Positions 1 to 11,893 of a stretch of DNA of 64,000 bases are shown here, piece after piece (positions within the stretch are counted from its first letter, which is position 1; each line of letters starts with the position of its first letter). This stretch comes from Antilocapra americana (Eukaryota; Chordata; Mammalia; Artiodactyla; Antilocapridae). A program made the translations under genes and the position numbers. Location of the stretch: assembly GCA_007570785.1 (NCBI GenBank), contig ML660777.1:3673436-3737435 (forward strand), in the 5' to 3' direction. The notes beneath the pieces were generated by a model. The model did not search any database, was not told the origin of the DNA, and saw only the letters and a list, made by a program, of their open reading frames with translations.

Positions 1-1089
1 TTTGGTTTCTAACATTATTTATTTGTTTCTCTTCAGCCCTACCTACCTTCTGGCTTCTCTTAATTTTTCTAAACTTCTATATTTCCAATTATCTAATTTC
101 TTAGAAATATCTGGCCAAGTATTAGTTACAAAATGCAATTTTAACATATTTTGGCCAAAAGGATCATCTAAACTCAATCCAGAGTATTTTCTTATTTGGT
201 CTTTTAACCTACTCAGAAATTCGACCAATCCTTCATCTTTTCCTTGCTGGATGTCAAAGGCCTTAGTAATATTTTGGGATTGGGGAACTGACTCTCTGAT
301 CGCTTTTATAATTAGGTCCCTGAGATCTCTCATATGACCTCTATGTTCAGGATTATTATTATCCCATTGTGGCTTGTTGGTTAGGGAATTTCACTTCAGC
401 TACAAAGGCATTTGGGCCAGCTGGGTATTCCCCTTTCCAAGCAGCCGGCTAACACTGCTCTCCAAATTACTGATCTTTCCTATCCAGAAAACACAAGGCC
501 TAAGATAGACATAAGCTCAGCCCATGTGAAAATTTGGGGGCCTAAAAGTTGATCTAGCTGATCTGCAACCCCAGGTGGATTCCCTAACAGGGGCTTCAGT
601 TCTTTCTTCAATTCTTGAAACTCAAAGCTGGTAAGGGGGACATCCACAAACCCAGTTCCCCCTCCTCCTAGGGGAACTTCTTGGAGGATGTAGAGGGCCT
701 GAGGTTTCTCTCTTTTGAGGGGGAAGGGTAAACTTTGACTGTCCATTTGACATTGTTCTACCTCCTTCCTCAGTGGAGGAAGGGAGGGAAACAGTGCTGG
801 AGAGGGTGCTAAGGCCACGGTGGCCAGCTCGGTTTCCCTCTCTTCTGCTCTTATTTCCTCTTCTATCTGAGGTGGTTCAGGCTGTTCATCTCCTGGCTTA
901 TAAGGATGAGGCAAACGGTTGAGAGGATCTCACTTATTATTTTCATTCTCCTTTTTTTTTTTTTTTAACCTAGTTCTACCTTTAAGGGGACTAGAACCAC
1001 TGGCCCCTTTCTCCAACAAAGAACATAATCTATTTCTTCCTGGGCAACTGGACTCTTATCATAAACAAACTCTATAAGCAATTAGCAGA
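1..1089 (-). pseudogene. Endogenous gammaretrovirus-like gag relic, downstream part
   Basis: Minus-strand frames show a proline/glutamate-rich p12-like stretch and the start of capsid (914-480), then capsid sequence with the major-homology-region pattern (QG..E....FL.RL) in 333-43. The stretch 334-479 between them is broken by stops and frameshifts, and there is a long T run near 948-966. The relic continues off the left edge. Together with the matrix piece, PBS and LTR-like sequence at 3442-4757 it forms one old class I (gamma-type) provirus in reverse orientation, now split by a BovB. It cannot encode a working Gag. Confidence 0.8.
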
Positions 1090-3441
1090 TCCAAGCAGGG
1101 CAAAGGCTAATAGAGTTTTGCCAAGAGAACGCACTGGTCATAGCAAACACCCTCTTCCAACAACACAAGAGAAGACTCTACACATGGACATCACCAGATG
1201 GTCAATACCAAAATCAGATTGATTATATTCTTTGCAGCCAAAGACAGAGAAGCTCTACACAGTCAGCAAAAACAAGACCGGGAGGTGACTGTGGCTCGGA
1301 TCACGAACTCCTTATTGCCAAATTCAGAAAGAAATTGAAGAAAGTAGGGAAAACCACTAGACCATTCAGGTATGACCTAAATCAAATCCCTTATAATTAT
1401 ACAGCGGAAGTGAGAAATAGATTTAAGGGACTAGATCTAATAGAAAGAGTGCCTGATGAACTATGGACAGAGGTTCATGACTCTGTACAGGAGACAGGGA
1501 TTAAGACCATCCCCATGGGAAAGAAATGCAGAAAAGCAAAATGGCTGTGTGAGGCAGCCTTACAAATAGCTGTGAAAAGAAGAGAAGTGAAAAGAAAAGG
1601 AGAAAAGGAAAGATATTCCCATTTGAAAGCAGAGTTCCAAAGAATAGCAAGGAGAAATAAGAAAGCCTTCCTTAGTGATCAATGCAAAGAAACAGAGGAA
1701 AACAACAGTATGGGAAAGACTAGAGATCTCTTCAAGAAAATTAGAGATACCAAGGGAACATTTCATGCAAAGATGGGCTTGATAAAGGACAGAAATGGTA
1801 TGGATCTAACAGAAGCAGAAGATATTAAGAAGAGGTGGCAAGAATACACAGAAGAACTGTACAAAAAAGATCTTCACAACTCAGATAACCACGATGGTGT
1901 GGTCACTCACCTAGAGCCAGATATCCTGGAATGTGAAGTCAAGTGGGCCTTAGGAAGCATCACAAAGAACAAAGCTAATGGAGGTGATGGAATTCCAGTG
2001 GAGCTCTTTCAAATCCTAAAAGATGATGCTGTGAAAGTGCTGCACTCAATATCCCAGCAAATTTGGAAAACTCAGCAATGGCCACAGGACTGGAAAAGGT
2101 CAGTTTTCATTCCTATCCCAAAGAAAGGCAATGCCAAAGAATGCTTGAACTACCACACAATTGCACTCATCTCACACACTAGGAAAATGATGCTCAAAAT
2201 TCTCCAAGCCAGGCTTTAGCAATACATGAACCGTGAACTTCCAGAGGTTCAAGTTGGTTTTAGAAAAGGCAGAGGAACCAGAGATCAAATTGCCAACATT
2301 TGCTGGATTATAGAAAAAGCAAGAGAATTCCAGAAAAACATCTACTTCTGCTTTATTGACTATGCCAAAGCCTTTGAGTGTGTGGATCACAATAAACTGT
2401 GGAAAATTCTGAAAGAGATGAGAATACCAGACCATCTGACCTGTCTCTTGAGAAACCTGTATGCAGGTCAGGAAGCAACAGTTAGAACTGGACATGGAAC
2501 AACAGACTGGTTCCAAATAGGAAAAGGAGTACATCAAGGCTGTATATTGTCACCCTGCTTATTTAACTTCTATGCAGAGTACATCATGAGAAACGCTGGG
2601 CTGGAAGAAGCACAAGCTGGAATCAAGATTGCTGGGAGAAATATCAATAATCTCATATATGCAGATGACACCACGCTTATGGCAGAATGTGAAGAGGAAC
2701 TAAAAAGCCTCTTGATGAAAGTGAAAGAGGAGAGTGAAAAAGTTGGCTTAAGGCTCTACATTAAGAAAACTAAGATCATGGCATCTGGTCCCATCATTTC
2801 ATGGCAAATAGATGGGAAACAGTGGAAACAGTGTCAGACTTTTATTTTTTTTGGGCTCCAAAATCACTGTAGGTGGTGATTGCAGCCATGAAATCAAAAG
2901 ACGCCTACTCCTTGGAAGGAAAGTTATGGCCAACCTAGATAGCATATTGAAAAGCAGAGACATTACTTTACCAACAAAGGTCTGTCTAGTCAAGGCTATG
3001 GTTTTTCCAGTAATCATGTAAGGATGTGAGAGTTGGACGGTGAAGAAAGCTGAGCGCCAAAGAATTGATCCTTTTGAACTGTGGTGCTGGAGAAGACTCT
3101 TGAGAGTCCCTTGGACTGCAAGGAGATTTAACAAGTCCATCCTAGAGGAGATCAGTCCTGTTTGTTCATTGGAAGGACTGATGTTGAAGCTGAAACTCCA
3201 ATACTTTGGCCACCTCATGGGAAGAGCTGACTCATTGTAAAAGACCCTGATACTGGGAAGGATTGGGGGCAGGAGAAGAAGGGTATGACAGAGGATGAGA
3301 TGGCTGGATGGCATCACCGGCTTGACAGACATGGGTTTGGGTAGACTCCGGGTGTTGGTGATGGACAGGGAAGCCTAGCGTGCTACATTTCATGGGGTTG
3401 CAAAGAGTCGGACACGACTGAGCGACTGAACTGAACTGAAT
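1090..3441 (+). repeat. BovB (RTE) LINE, 5'-truncated, inserted in the gag relic
   Basis: The piece runs from the end of the endonuclease domain through reverse transcriptase to the 3' end with a short ACTGA-type tail. The reverse-transcriptase frame includes FIDYAKAFECVDH, GVHQGCILSPCLFN and the catalytic YADDTTL. Frame 3 is open from about 1095 to 2879 apart from one TAG at 2217-2219, where other copies have a glutamine codon (CAG). After 2840 a T-run frameshift and further stops (about 3019 and 3238) break the C-terminus. Confidence 0.93.
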
Positions 3442-3688
3442 CTTCATCTGACCCAAACTTAGGCCAAAATACTGATGGTTTCAATACAGGGTCTTGAGTC
3501 CAAATGAAACAGAAATACTTTACCATCTGTTGTTTCTTTTTCCCTTTCATCCTAGTATTATCTCCCCAATGTTGGAGCATGTGTCCTAGGGGACTGTCTA
3601 GGTGAATCTCCCTGTTGGCCTTTCTCCCCTTGGAATCCTTCTTGCCTAAAGAAGAATTCTTATTACCCATCCTTATCAACTGATTCTT
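3442..3688 (-). pseudogene. Endogenous gammaretrovirus-like gag relic, matrix N-terminus
   Basis: The frame running leftward from 3670 starts Met-Gly-Asn, the usual N-myristoylated start of a gamma-type matrix protein, and keeps matrix-like sequence for about 75 codons until the BovB joins at about 3441. The rest of gag resumes on the other side of the BovB. The gene is interrupted and inactive. Confidence 0.75.
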
Positions 3689-3811
3689 GGAGGAGGGAAT
3701 GACAACTCACTCCAGTATTCTTATGTGGAGAATTTCACGGACGGAGGAGCCTGGCAGGCTACAGTCCATAGGTTGCAAAATCGGACACGACTGAAGCGAG
3801 TTAATACGCAC
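3689..3811 (+). repeat. Bov-tA SINE fragment (5'-truncated)
   Basis: Typical 3' half of the ruminant tRNA-derived SINE, ending with a CGGACACGACTGA-type tail. It sits in the provirus leader next to the matrix start. Confidence 0.8.
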
Positions 3812-4404
3812 ACATCTCCTCTGATTGTGTGCCCTTGTCTGGAGGCTCATCCCCCCGTCCCTTCCTTTCTTCAGAGGTTTCTTGCCCTCTTTCCCAGTCG
3901 CTTCAGTTCCGTGTCCTGCTGTTTCCCTCGTGGGAGAAATATCCCCATAAGAGGTGCTTCTTAGGTACTCTTAGGTCAGTATAAGCCCCCAACTGGTCTG
4001 AAAGGATTGTCTTGTACCATATGAAGTCACCAAAGTATATTAGTGCAACCTTGGATCAGGACTCCACACTCGCCTCCGGTTCAGGACACATCTCATGCAC
4101 ACACAGACAGCTTCTGGGATGACTTGACGCCAAGGAAATACTTTGTCACTTCTTGTGATGTTTCCTGCCTTGCTCCTTGCACGAAGTTACTTGGTTGCTC
4201 AAGTGCTTTCCTGGCCCCTTTCCCTGTGTTGCGGATCAGCTTCAGACCTGGAGCCCACTGTCGTCTCAAGGGATCGCAGATTTTCCCTCCCCTGAAGCCA
4301 CCTGAATGAAACAGTGGGATGCACCTCCTGGGGAGGGGGTAGGATACTGAGGTGGGAGGTGGAGGTGGTTGGGGTAGTTCATTCCACCTCTCCACGTGAT
4401 GTGG
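3812..4404 (-). other. Untranslated leader of the endogenous provirus
   Basis: This lies between the primer binding site (4405-4422) and the matrix start (3670), a spacing typical of a gammaretroviral leader. A SINE fragment interrupts it at 3689-3811. Open frames on both strands look accidental. Confidence 0.55.
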
Positions 4405-4422
4405 ATCCCCAACGAGTCCCTA
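4405..4422 (-). other. Proline-type retroviral primer binding site
   Basis: Read on the minus strand this is AGGGACTCGTTGGGGATC. Counting the T before it, it matches the classic tRNA-Pro primer site at 14 of 18 positions. It lies 3 bases from a terminal CA at 4426-4427, where a 5' LTR should end. This supports gamma-type classification and the orientation of the provirus. Confidence 0.7.
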
Positions 4423-4425
4423 AAT

Positions 4426-4757
4426 TGTTGGAAGTAAAATCTGGCTCGTGCCTGGGAGAATGAGAAAAATACTTGACAACAGTCTGACTGGCAATCACAC
4501 TGAGCGGGAAGAATGCTGCCCTCCATGTTTATCCCTGGCATGTTGCACCCTACTCCGGGCGGGAGATGGTGAGGGATTGGGGGTCCTGGCGTGCTGCAGT
4601 CCTTGGGACCCTGAAGACTCACACAGGACTGGGGGACTGAACAACAACTAGGATTGATGGGAGCGTGGTAGCACAGTCCAGCATGATTGGCTAAGTCAAG
4701 TGAAGCAGCTGCCAAGTGAGGTGGCCAGGAACAAATGAAGCAGCTAGGTGGGGGAGG
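4426..4757 (-). repeat. Probable 5' LTR remnant of the endogenous provirus
   Basis: On the minus strand this segment ends with CAACA just before the primer binding site. It contains a CCAAT-like motif (TTAGCCAATC) near 4689. A 3' BovB piece (4551-4649) interrupts it, and a partial SINE starts at 4758. The outer TG end could not be placed, so the left limit in provirus terms is approximate. Confidence 0.5.
4551..4649 (+). repeat. BovB 3'-end fragment
   Basis: About 100 bases matching the BovB 3' terminus (CTGCAGTCC...GACTGAACAACAAC), lying within the LTR remnant. Confidence 0.7.
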
Positions 4758-4815
4758 GACTTCCTTGGTGGCTCGGTAAAGAATCTGCTTGCAACGCGGG
4801 AGACCTACCAACACG
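4758..4815 (+). repeat. Bov-tA SINE head fragment
   Basis: Only the tRNA-like head is present (ACTTCCTTGGTGGCTCGG...), ending where an inverted BovB begins. Confidence 0.6.
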
Positions 4816-4844
4816 TGCAGCTTGGTTATAGGAACTTTCCTTGT

Positions 4845-5508
4845 TCTTGTTCAGCTGCCCAGTCCTGTCGGACTCTCTGCGACCCCATGGACTGCAACGC
4901 GCCAGGCATTTCGGTCCCTCACTATCTCCGGACATTTGCCCAAGGTCATGTCCATTGCATCGGTCATGCCTCCTCCTCTGATGTCCTCTTCTCCTTCTGC
5001 CTTCAATCTTTCCCAGCATCAGGGACTTTTCCAATGAGTCGTCTGTTTGCTTCAGATGACCAAAATACCAGAGTTTCAGCTTCAGCATCAGTCCTTGCAG
5101 TGAATATTCAGGGTTGATCTCCCTTAAGATTGACTGGTTTGATCTTCTTGCTGTCCAACAGACTTTCAGGAGTCTGGTTCAGTACCACAGTTTGAAGCCA
5201 TTCTGCCTTTGGGTTCTGCCTTCCTTATGGTCCAGGTCCAGCTCTCACAACCGGAAATGAACACTGGGAAGACCACAGCCTTAACTAAACTGGCCTTTGT
5301 GGGCAGAGTAATGTCTCTGCTTTTCCACACACTAAGTTTGTCATAGCTTTCCCGGCAAGAAGCAATCCTATTTCAATTTCATGGCTGCAGTCACCATCCA
5401 CACTGATTCCATGGCTACAGTCACCGTCTGCAGTGAGTTTGGAGCCCAAGAAGAGGAAATCTGTCACGATTTCCACCCTTTTCCCTTTTATTTGCCATGC
5501 AGTAAAGG
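4845..5508 (-). repeat. BovB LINE 3' fragment with internal 30-bp duplication
   Basis: A minus-strand BovB 3' region of about 660 bp ends roughly 450 bp upstream of the laforin ATG. It contains two adjacent 30-base units (5377-5406 and 5407-5436) where other copies have one. It is quite diverged, so fairly old. Confidence 0.88.
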
Positions 5509-5689
5509 AACTTAAGACTACAAAATGGTGTGGGTTTCCTAGGAAGGAGGTTAATTATATTCTTTGATAGAAAAGACCACATTAGGCCTATAGTCACAGA
5601 AATAATTTTGAGACTTTTGGAAAGGTCACTGGAAAATCTCGGAGTTTTGGGGGAGTTTACTTTCCTAATGCGTTTTTTTTTCTTTCTGC
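5509..5689. other. Short unique proximal upstream stretch of EPM2A
   Basis: This is non-repetitive sequence between the last upstream BovB fragment and the CpG island, with a T-rich run near 5670. I see no TATA box or recognisable element. Confidence 0.5.
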
Positions 5690-5845
5690 TTTCCCTGGGT
5701 CCCCAGCCAACCGCGGAGCCGCTAGCAGAGGCCGCGGGCCGGGCGCAGCCTCCTCCTCCGGGCGCGAGGGGTCGTGGCCGCAGCGAACCACCTCCCGCGG
5801 CCAGAGGCCCCGGCCTGGATCAGGCTCGGGCTCCTGGGCCGCGTG

Positions 5846-6744
<899 letters not shown>

Positions 6745-6847
6745 TAGTGTGCTTTGTTTTTCTTCTTTTCCATTTGAGACTGGACTAATGGCCAGACGTT
6801 GAGCGTTTTCTCTTTTCAAATTTTGTTTTTCAAAGCCCCTAATGTGT

Positions 6848-7055
6848 GGCTTCCCTAGTGTCCCAGAAGGTAAAGAATCCGCCTGCCGTGCGGGAGAAGT
6901 GAGTTCGATCCCTGCGTCGGGAAGATCCCCTGGAAGAGGGCATGGCAACCCACACCAGTATTCTTGCCTGGAGAATCCCATGGACAGAGGAGCTGGGAAG
7001 TTAGAGGCCAGGGGGTCACAAAGAGTTGGACACGACTGAGCGACCTAAGCACAGC
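6848..7055 (+). repeat. Bov-tA/BOV-A2 SINE
   Basis: Complete-looking ruminant SINE: tRNA-Glu-like head (GGCTTCCC...), middle GTATTCTTGCCTGGAGAA and GACACGACTGAGCGAC tail. It is the first repeat after the CpG island in intron 1. Confidence 0.92.
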
Positions 7056-7511
7056 ATATGTGATAGTTGAGATAATGCTGCGATTTCTTAAAATACAAAA
7101 CCAATACGTGCTGGCTGGAAAAAAAAAAATGCAAAAACATGTACAAAAGTAAAAACTTGTTTCCTGCATTCACCCTAAGCCCAAGTATATCAGTATATGA
7201 GGTTTCCGTTTGTCTCACACACAATTTATATAACATATTATTCTACTTCTTGCCTTTTTTTGCTCTGCAACATGTTGCAAACCTTTTTAGTGTTACTCCA
7301 TGTAGATGTAATTCATTTTCTAAATGGTAAGGAAATGTTCTGTATCTACCAGTGTGCATTTAGATTGCTTTCTGTCTTCTTCTGTTATAAACAGTAATAG
7401 CTTAATTGAAAGCCCTTATAACGTTCTCTTTGAGCATTTGGGAATGTCCTTGTAGAGTAGATTCTGAGAAGTGAAATTGCTAGGTCAAAGAGTAGCCGTG
7501 TTTTACATTTC
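7056..7511. other. Unassigned intronic stretch, possible old antisense L1
   Basis: The right part (GAAATTGCTAGGTCAAAG near 7470) resembles the antisense 3' region of old mammalian L1s. Otherwise I see no feature. Confidence 0.35.
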
Positions 7512-7728
7512 AGTAGTAGTAGTAGTAGTGTTAGTTGCTCAGTTGTGTCCAACTCTTTGCAGCCCCGTAGACTGTAGTCTGCCAGGCTCCTCTGTCCATG
7601 GGATTTTTCAGGCAAGAATATTGGAGTAGGTCGCCGTTCTCTTCTCCAGAGGATCTTCCCCATCCAGGAACCCAACCCAGGTCTCCTGCATTGCAGGCAG
7701 ATTCTTTACCATCTGAGCCACCAGGGAA
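7512..7728 (-). repeat. Bov-tA/BOV-A2 SINE with AGT repeat tail
   Basis: Complete minus-strand SINE whose tail side carries about six AGT units (7512-7529). Confidence 0.92.
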
Positions 7729-8547
7729 TGAGGGCTGCCCAATTATTCCCTGAAAAAGTGATGCCCAGGGTAGACTCCTGCCCGCATGTGAATGTAGACA
7801 GCCCTTTGTTTAAATGAAATGTGCAGAGTAGGGGACTGGAGTGTGTGTGGCTCAGTGGTTGTCTAAAGTGGATGAAAGGTTCCTGGGGAAGTTTATATGA
7901 CAAAGTGGGCCATTTAGCCCATAGTGATGTGGAAACAAAGAATCAGCAAAGACCATGAGTGTTCTGTAATATGTTTATAGGTTATTCTTGTTCCTCTTTT
8001 TGTACCCCACTGAGTTTCACAGTCTGGTACCATTTATTGTCGTTTTGTGTTACCATGCCAGAATTGAAAGATACTCTCAGCGATTATGCCCTTCTTTATA
8101 GGATATTCTATTATTACTAGTATTATATAGTTATTTTCATAATTGAGTAATATCTGATAATTTTAATAAAAATTAGGATGGTTAAAAACAAAGATCTTTC
8201 CTTTCCCCAGTCCCCTGCCTTTTCTATTTTTAGTTTTTCTGAATTCTCCCAAAATCAGATATTCTTCTGAATTTCTTAATGTATCAACTTGAATTTTTCT
8301 GTTTTTACGTTTTCTGAGAGTTGCCACATGAATTATATGTTACACTTTAACATCAGACAATGTCTACTGACAGCCACTGTATACCTATAAAATTGCTGTG
8401 AAATATGAGAAATTCAGCTCAGATTCATTCTCTCTCTCCTCCCTGCTGATTTTTATATTATTGTTTTATATTATACCCATGTAGTTTGCTGTTGACTTTC
8501 TATTATATAGAAATTTCTGTATTATACTTCTTTTATACAGAAAGTTG
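7729..8547. other. Unassigned AT-rich intronic DNA
   Basis: No recognisable gene, RNA or repeat. Short chance frames only. Confidence 0.5.
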
Positions 8548-8777
8548 CATGTGTCCATGCTAAGTCACTTCAGTCGTGTCTGACGCTTTGCGGCCCTATG
8601 AACTGTGGTCCCCTCCCCAGGCTCCTCTGTCCGTGGGATTCTGCAGGCAAGAATACTGGAGTAGGTTGCCATGCCTTCCTCCAGGGGATCTTCCCCACCC
8701 AGGGATAGAACTTGTGTCTCTTATGTCTCCTGGATTGGCAGGCAGGTTCTTTACCACCAGCGCCACCTGGGGAGCCC
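8548..8777 (-). repeat. Bov-tA/BOV-A2 SINE
   Basis: Complete minus-strand ruminant SINE, moderately diverged. Confidence 0.92.
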
Positions 8778-8959
8778 ATGTATATATAAAAGGTTAAGAA
8801 AAATAACACCTGCACATTCCTTTCCTTTTCCTTACTTTGGTTAATCATTGTTTCTATGTTAAGTTCTATATACTTTGTATTTTGTTTTATAATTGTTACT
8901 ATGCCATTTTGTTTTAGACTGATAAGTTGATTAGAAGAATTGTAAGTTAACACACAGCT

Positions 8960-9165
8960 TAATGAGAAGCAGCATAGCCAAGGTTTAAGAGCAGGGATTC
9001 CAGAGCCAGAATGTCTAGCTTCACCAACCAGTGTGTGACCTTGGGCAAGTCACTTAACTTTACTGTGCTATTGTTGAAAGGGCCAAACTGGCTCATAAAT
9101 CTAAAGAGCTTAGGATAGGACATATATTAAGTGTTAAATAAGTGTTACTTATTGTTATTTTTGCT
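8960..9165 (+). repeat. MIR SINE
   Basis: Contains the MIR core GTGTGACCTTGGGCAAGTCA and the preceding head-like segment, followed by a degraded 3' part. An old, pan-mammalian repeat. Confidence 0.85.
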
Positions 9166-11025
9166 GTTATGATTGGGAAATAATTATTGCAGAACCAACT
9201 AGTGCAATTACACTAATTAAAAAGTTTGGAAATATAATTCTGTGACATGAAACCTGTGTACCAGGAGGGAAAGCTCTCTTACACTATAAATCATGCTCAG
9301 ATTTTGTTTAAAATGATACCAGAGTTCATTTTACTCTATATTTGGGGTGGCATTGTTCTTTTACCCCTTGTTTTAAACTTTCTAGTTACTTTTAAAAACA
9401 GGAACAGCACATTGATCCTCAAAATTTCCTAGCTTAAATGAACTATTTGATGAATGCAAATTCCTCACTTTCTGAAAACATTCTGTTCCTTGAAGAATTG
9501 GGGGTTTTGTTCTAATTTTCACTAATATTGATATATATCTTTATGAGCACAGCTATCTGGGATTTATATTATTGTTGTTTTTAATTGAACTCCTGTGTTA
9601 GTTGCATTGTTTAAGATTCCACATTTTCCACTTTCTTGAATATCTTAATCCTTTCTTTCGATTGTATCCTAAAATAATTTGAAGAAACAGTAAATGAGAG
9701 GTAAAATACCTGAGTTCTTAAGTGCCTGAAAATGTCTTTACCTTGCTTTCACATTTGATTAGTCTTTTGGTAGAGTATTCTAGTCTCAAAATAATGTTCA
9801 CTTTGAAGGCACTGCCTCAGTACCTTCTAGCACCAGGTATAGTTGATAATTCTCATGTCAAAGTAAGCCCATTTCTTTGTAGGCACTTCTTTTTTCCTCT
9901 TTGAAGCTTAAAAACTTTTCCTTACATTATTTTACCAGGTTGTATCTGAATCTTTTGTTGCTGTTTTTATGACTTAACAATTGGTTGGCTTTTTCAATTC
10001 CAGGAATTATTTTTTTACTAATGGAAACTTTTTATTGTTTCTTTATTTCCTCCTCTCTGTTTTCTCTGTTCTTTCCTCTGACATGTCTTACTCATATACT
10101 TCACCTTCTGCTTTTATGTGAGCATCTCTTAGCATTTTTCCTGTGTTTTCCATCTTTTGTTTGGATAGATTTCCCCGATTATGTTTCTAGATCACTGTTT
10201 TGTTTTTAATACTACCCATTCCATTATTTATTTCTTATACTAAAATTTTTTTGACAGTTTTAATCTCCCACATTTTTCTGTTATTCTTTGATTTCTTTTT
10301 TCCCAGAACTGGTTTTTCTTCCTGTATGGATAATTTATATTTAAATCTTCTAAGGACATTAAGTAGAATTGGTTAAAAATTGTTTTTGTCTTGCATTAAC
10401 TTTTTGTCCCTTCCCCCATAGCAATATATTTTTTTAATGCTAAAAGTTTTCCTCAAGTGTCTGGTAATCTTTAGGTGACCATTTATTTTTATGAATAAAA
10501 GTTATATTGATTTGTAGAAGCAACTGTGCTGGGTCCCTGCTGAAGATGCTTATGTTTATCCAAAATCTTTAAATGGAAGGACACTCATGGGATATGGTGC
10601 AATTTGTCAGATTTTGTGAAGGGGAAAGTTTCTTCACTTCGGGTTGATGGGTGAGGATCCAGAGGACTCCTGGTCCTTATCATTAACAAAGTAAAACAAA
10701 ACAAAGCAAACAAAAACATGACTCTAGGAAGAAACATTTCAGTCTATTTTATGCCTGAATGGTGCTCCCTTTCTCTTTTACCTTCAAGTTAGTTGGTGGG
10801 TACATAGTTATCTCAAGATCTGTTCTGTCCAGATCTCTAGGTCCTACACCTCTTCTCAGATCCTTTCTAGGAAAACCATTCCATCCTATATTTAGAGCAT
10901 AGGTATTTCATGTTAGGGATAAGGTGGGGTGGAAGGAGGCAGGTGGGAGACCATTTCTTCAACTTTTTTCCAGGTTGGCATCTATTTGTTAAGTCTATTC
11001 TTACAAGTCTTTCTTCTTCTTCTTT
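9166..11025. other. AT-rich intronic DNA, possibly an old antisense L1
   Basis: Parts of 9700-10350 (GGCACTGCCTCAGTACCTTC, long T-rich antisense frames) resemble the antisense strand of old L1 or related LINEs, but I cannot name the family. 10500-11025 shows nothing recognisable. Confidence 0.35.
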
Positions 11026-11156
11026 TTAAAAATTATTTATTTATTGATGCCATTTTCCATGGCATGTAGGATCTTAATTCCGTGACCAAGGATCGAACCA
11101 ATGCCCCTTCAGTGTGAATTGAGGAGTCTTAACCACTGAACCACCAGGGAAGTCCC
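11026..11156 (-). repeat. CHR-type (cetartiodactyl tRNA-derived) SINE fragment
   Basis: Shows ATTTATTTATTGATG, then GGCATGTAGGATCTTAATTC, and ends CCACCAGGGAAGTCCC, the head of the cetartiodactyl SINE read in reverse. Confidence 0.8.
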
Positions 11157-11366
11157 ACAAATCTTAATTACTTTTTTATTCTTTTTCTTGGCACCTTTTC
11201 CTTTCCTTGTATCTTTTTTATGGTTTAAAATTGCATTAGTTATAGTGACTTGGATTCTGATAGTAAGTAACAGAAACTGAGTATAAACAGTAGGGAGGAG
11301 AATCGCCCCACCTCCAAAAAAGGTGGACTGTTTGAGAAGCAGTTTGGAAGCAATAGACTGCAAGTT

Positions 11367-11588
11367 GGGCTTCCCTGGTAGCTCAGCTGGTAAAGAGTCC
11401 ACTTGCAACGCAGGAAACCTGGGTTCAATTCCTTCGTCGGGAAGATCCCCTGGAGAACAGATAGGCTACTCACTCCAGTGTTCTTGGGCTTCCCTGGTGG
11501 CTCAGACAGTAAAGAATCCACCTGCAATGCAGGAGGCCTGGGTTCGATCCCTGGGTTGGGAAGATCCCCTGGAGGAGGGTATGGCAAC
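11367..11588 (+). repeat. Dimeric Bov-tA SINE with target duplication
   Basis: Two tandem tRNA-like heads (GGGCTTCCCTGGTAGCTCAG and GGGCTTCCCTGGTGGCTCAG). A 12-bp duplication flanks it, AGACTGCAAGTT (11355-11366) and AGGCTGCAAGTT (11589-11600), with one mismatch. Confidence 0.92.
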
Positions 11589-11893
11589 AGGCTGCAAGTT
11601 AAGAGAAAACACAACAGGCAACTGCTTAAACAAATAAGGGTTAGTCTTTGTGCTATGAAAAGTTCAGAGGGAGGTGATAGCGATAATGGTTCATAGCTTG
11701 TAGGTATCAGGTAAGGCGCCATTGTATTTTGTGAGCTTTTCCCTCAAGGCTACAGCTGCTGTTCTAATCACTGCATCTGCATCCAGTAGAATAAGGGAGG
11801 GGAGGGAAGAGTGGAAATGTCAGCCATAGGTATCCCCTTTAATCTAGAAAGCATTAACTTTGCTGGCATTCTCCCTACCCTTCAACACACATA

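Noticed and set aside
6848..7055. tRNA-like A/B box sequences in SINE heads as possible tRNA genes
   Set aside because: They are tRNA-Glu-derived SINE heads fused to SINE bodies, repeated many times in the window, and do not form a mature tRNA.
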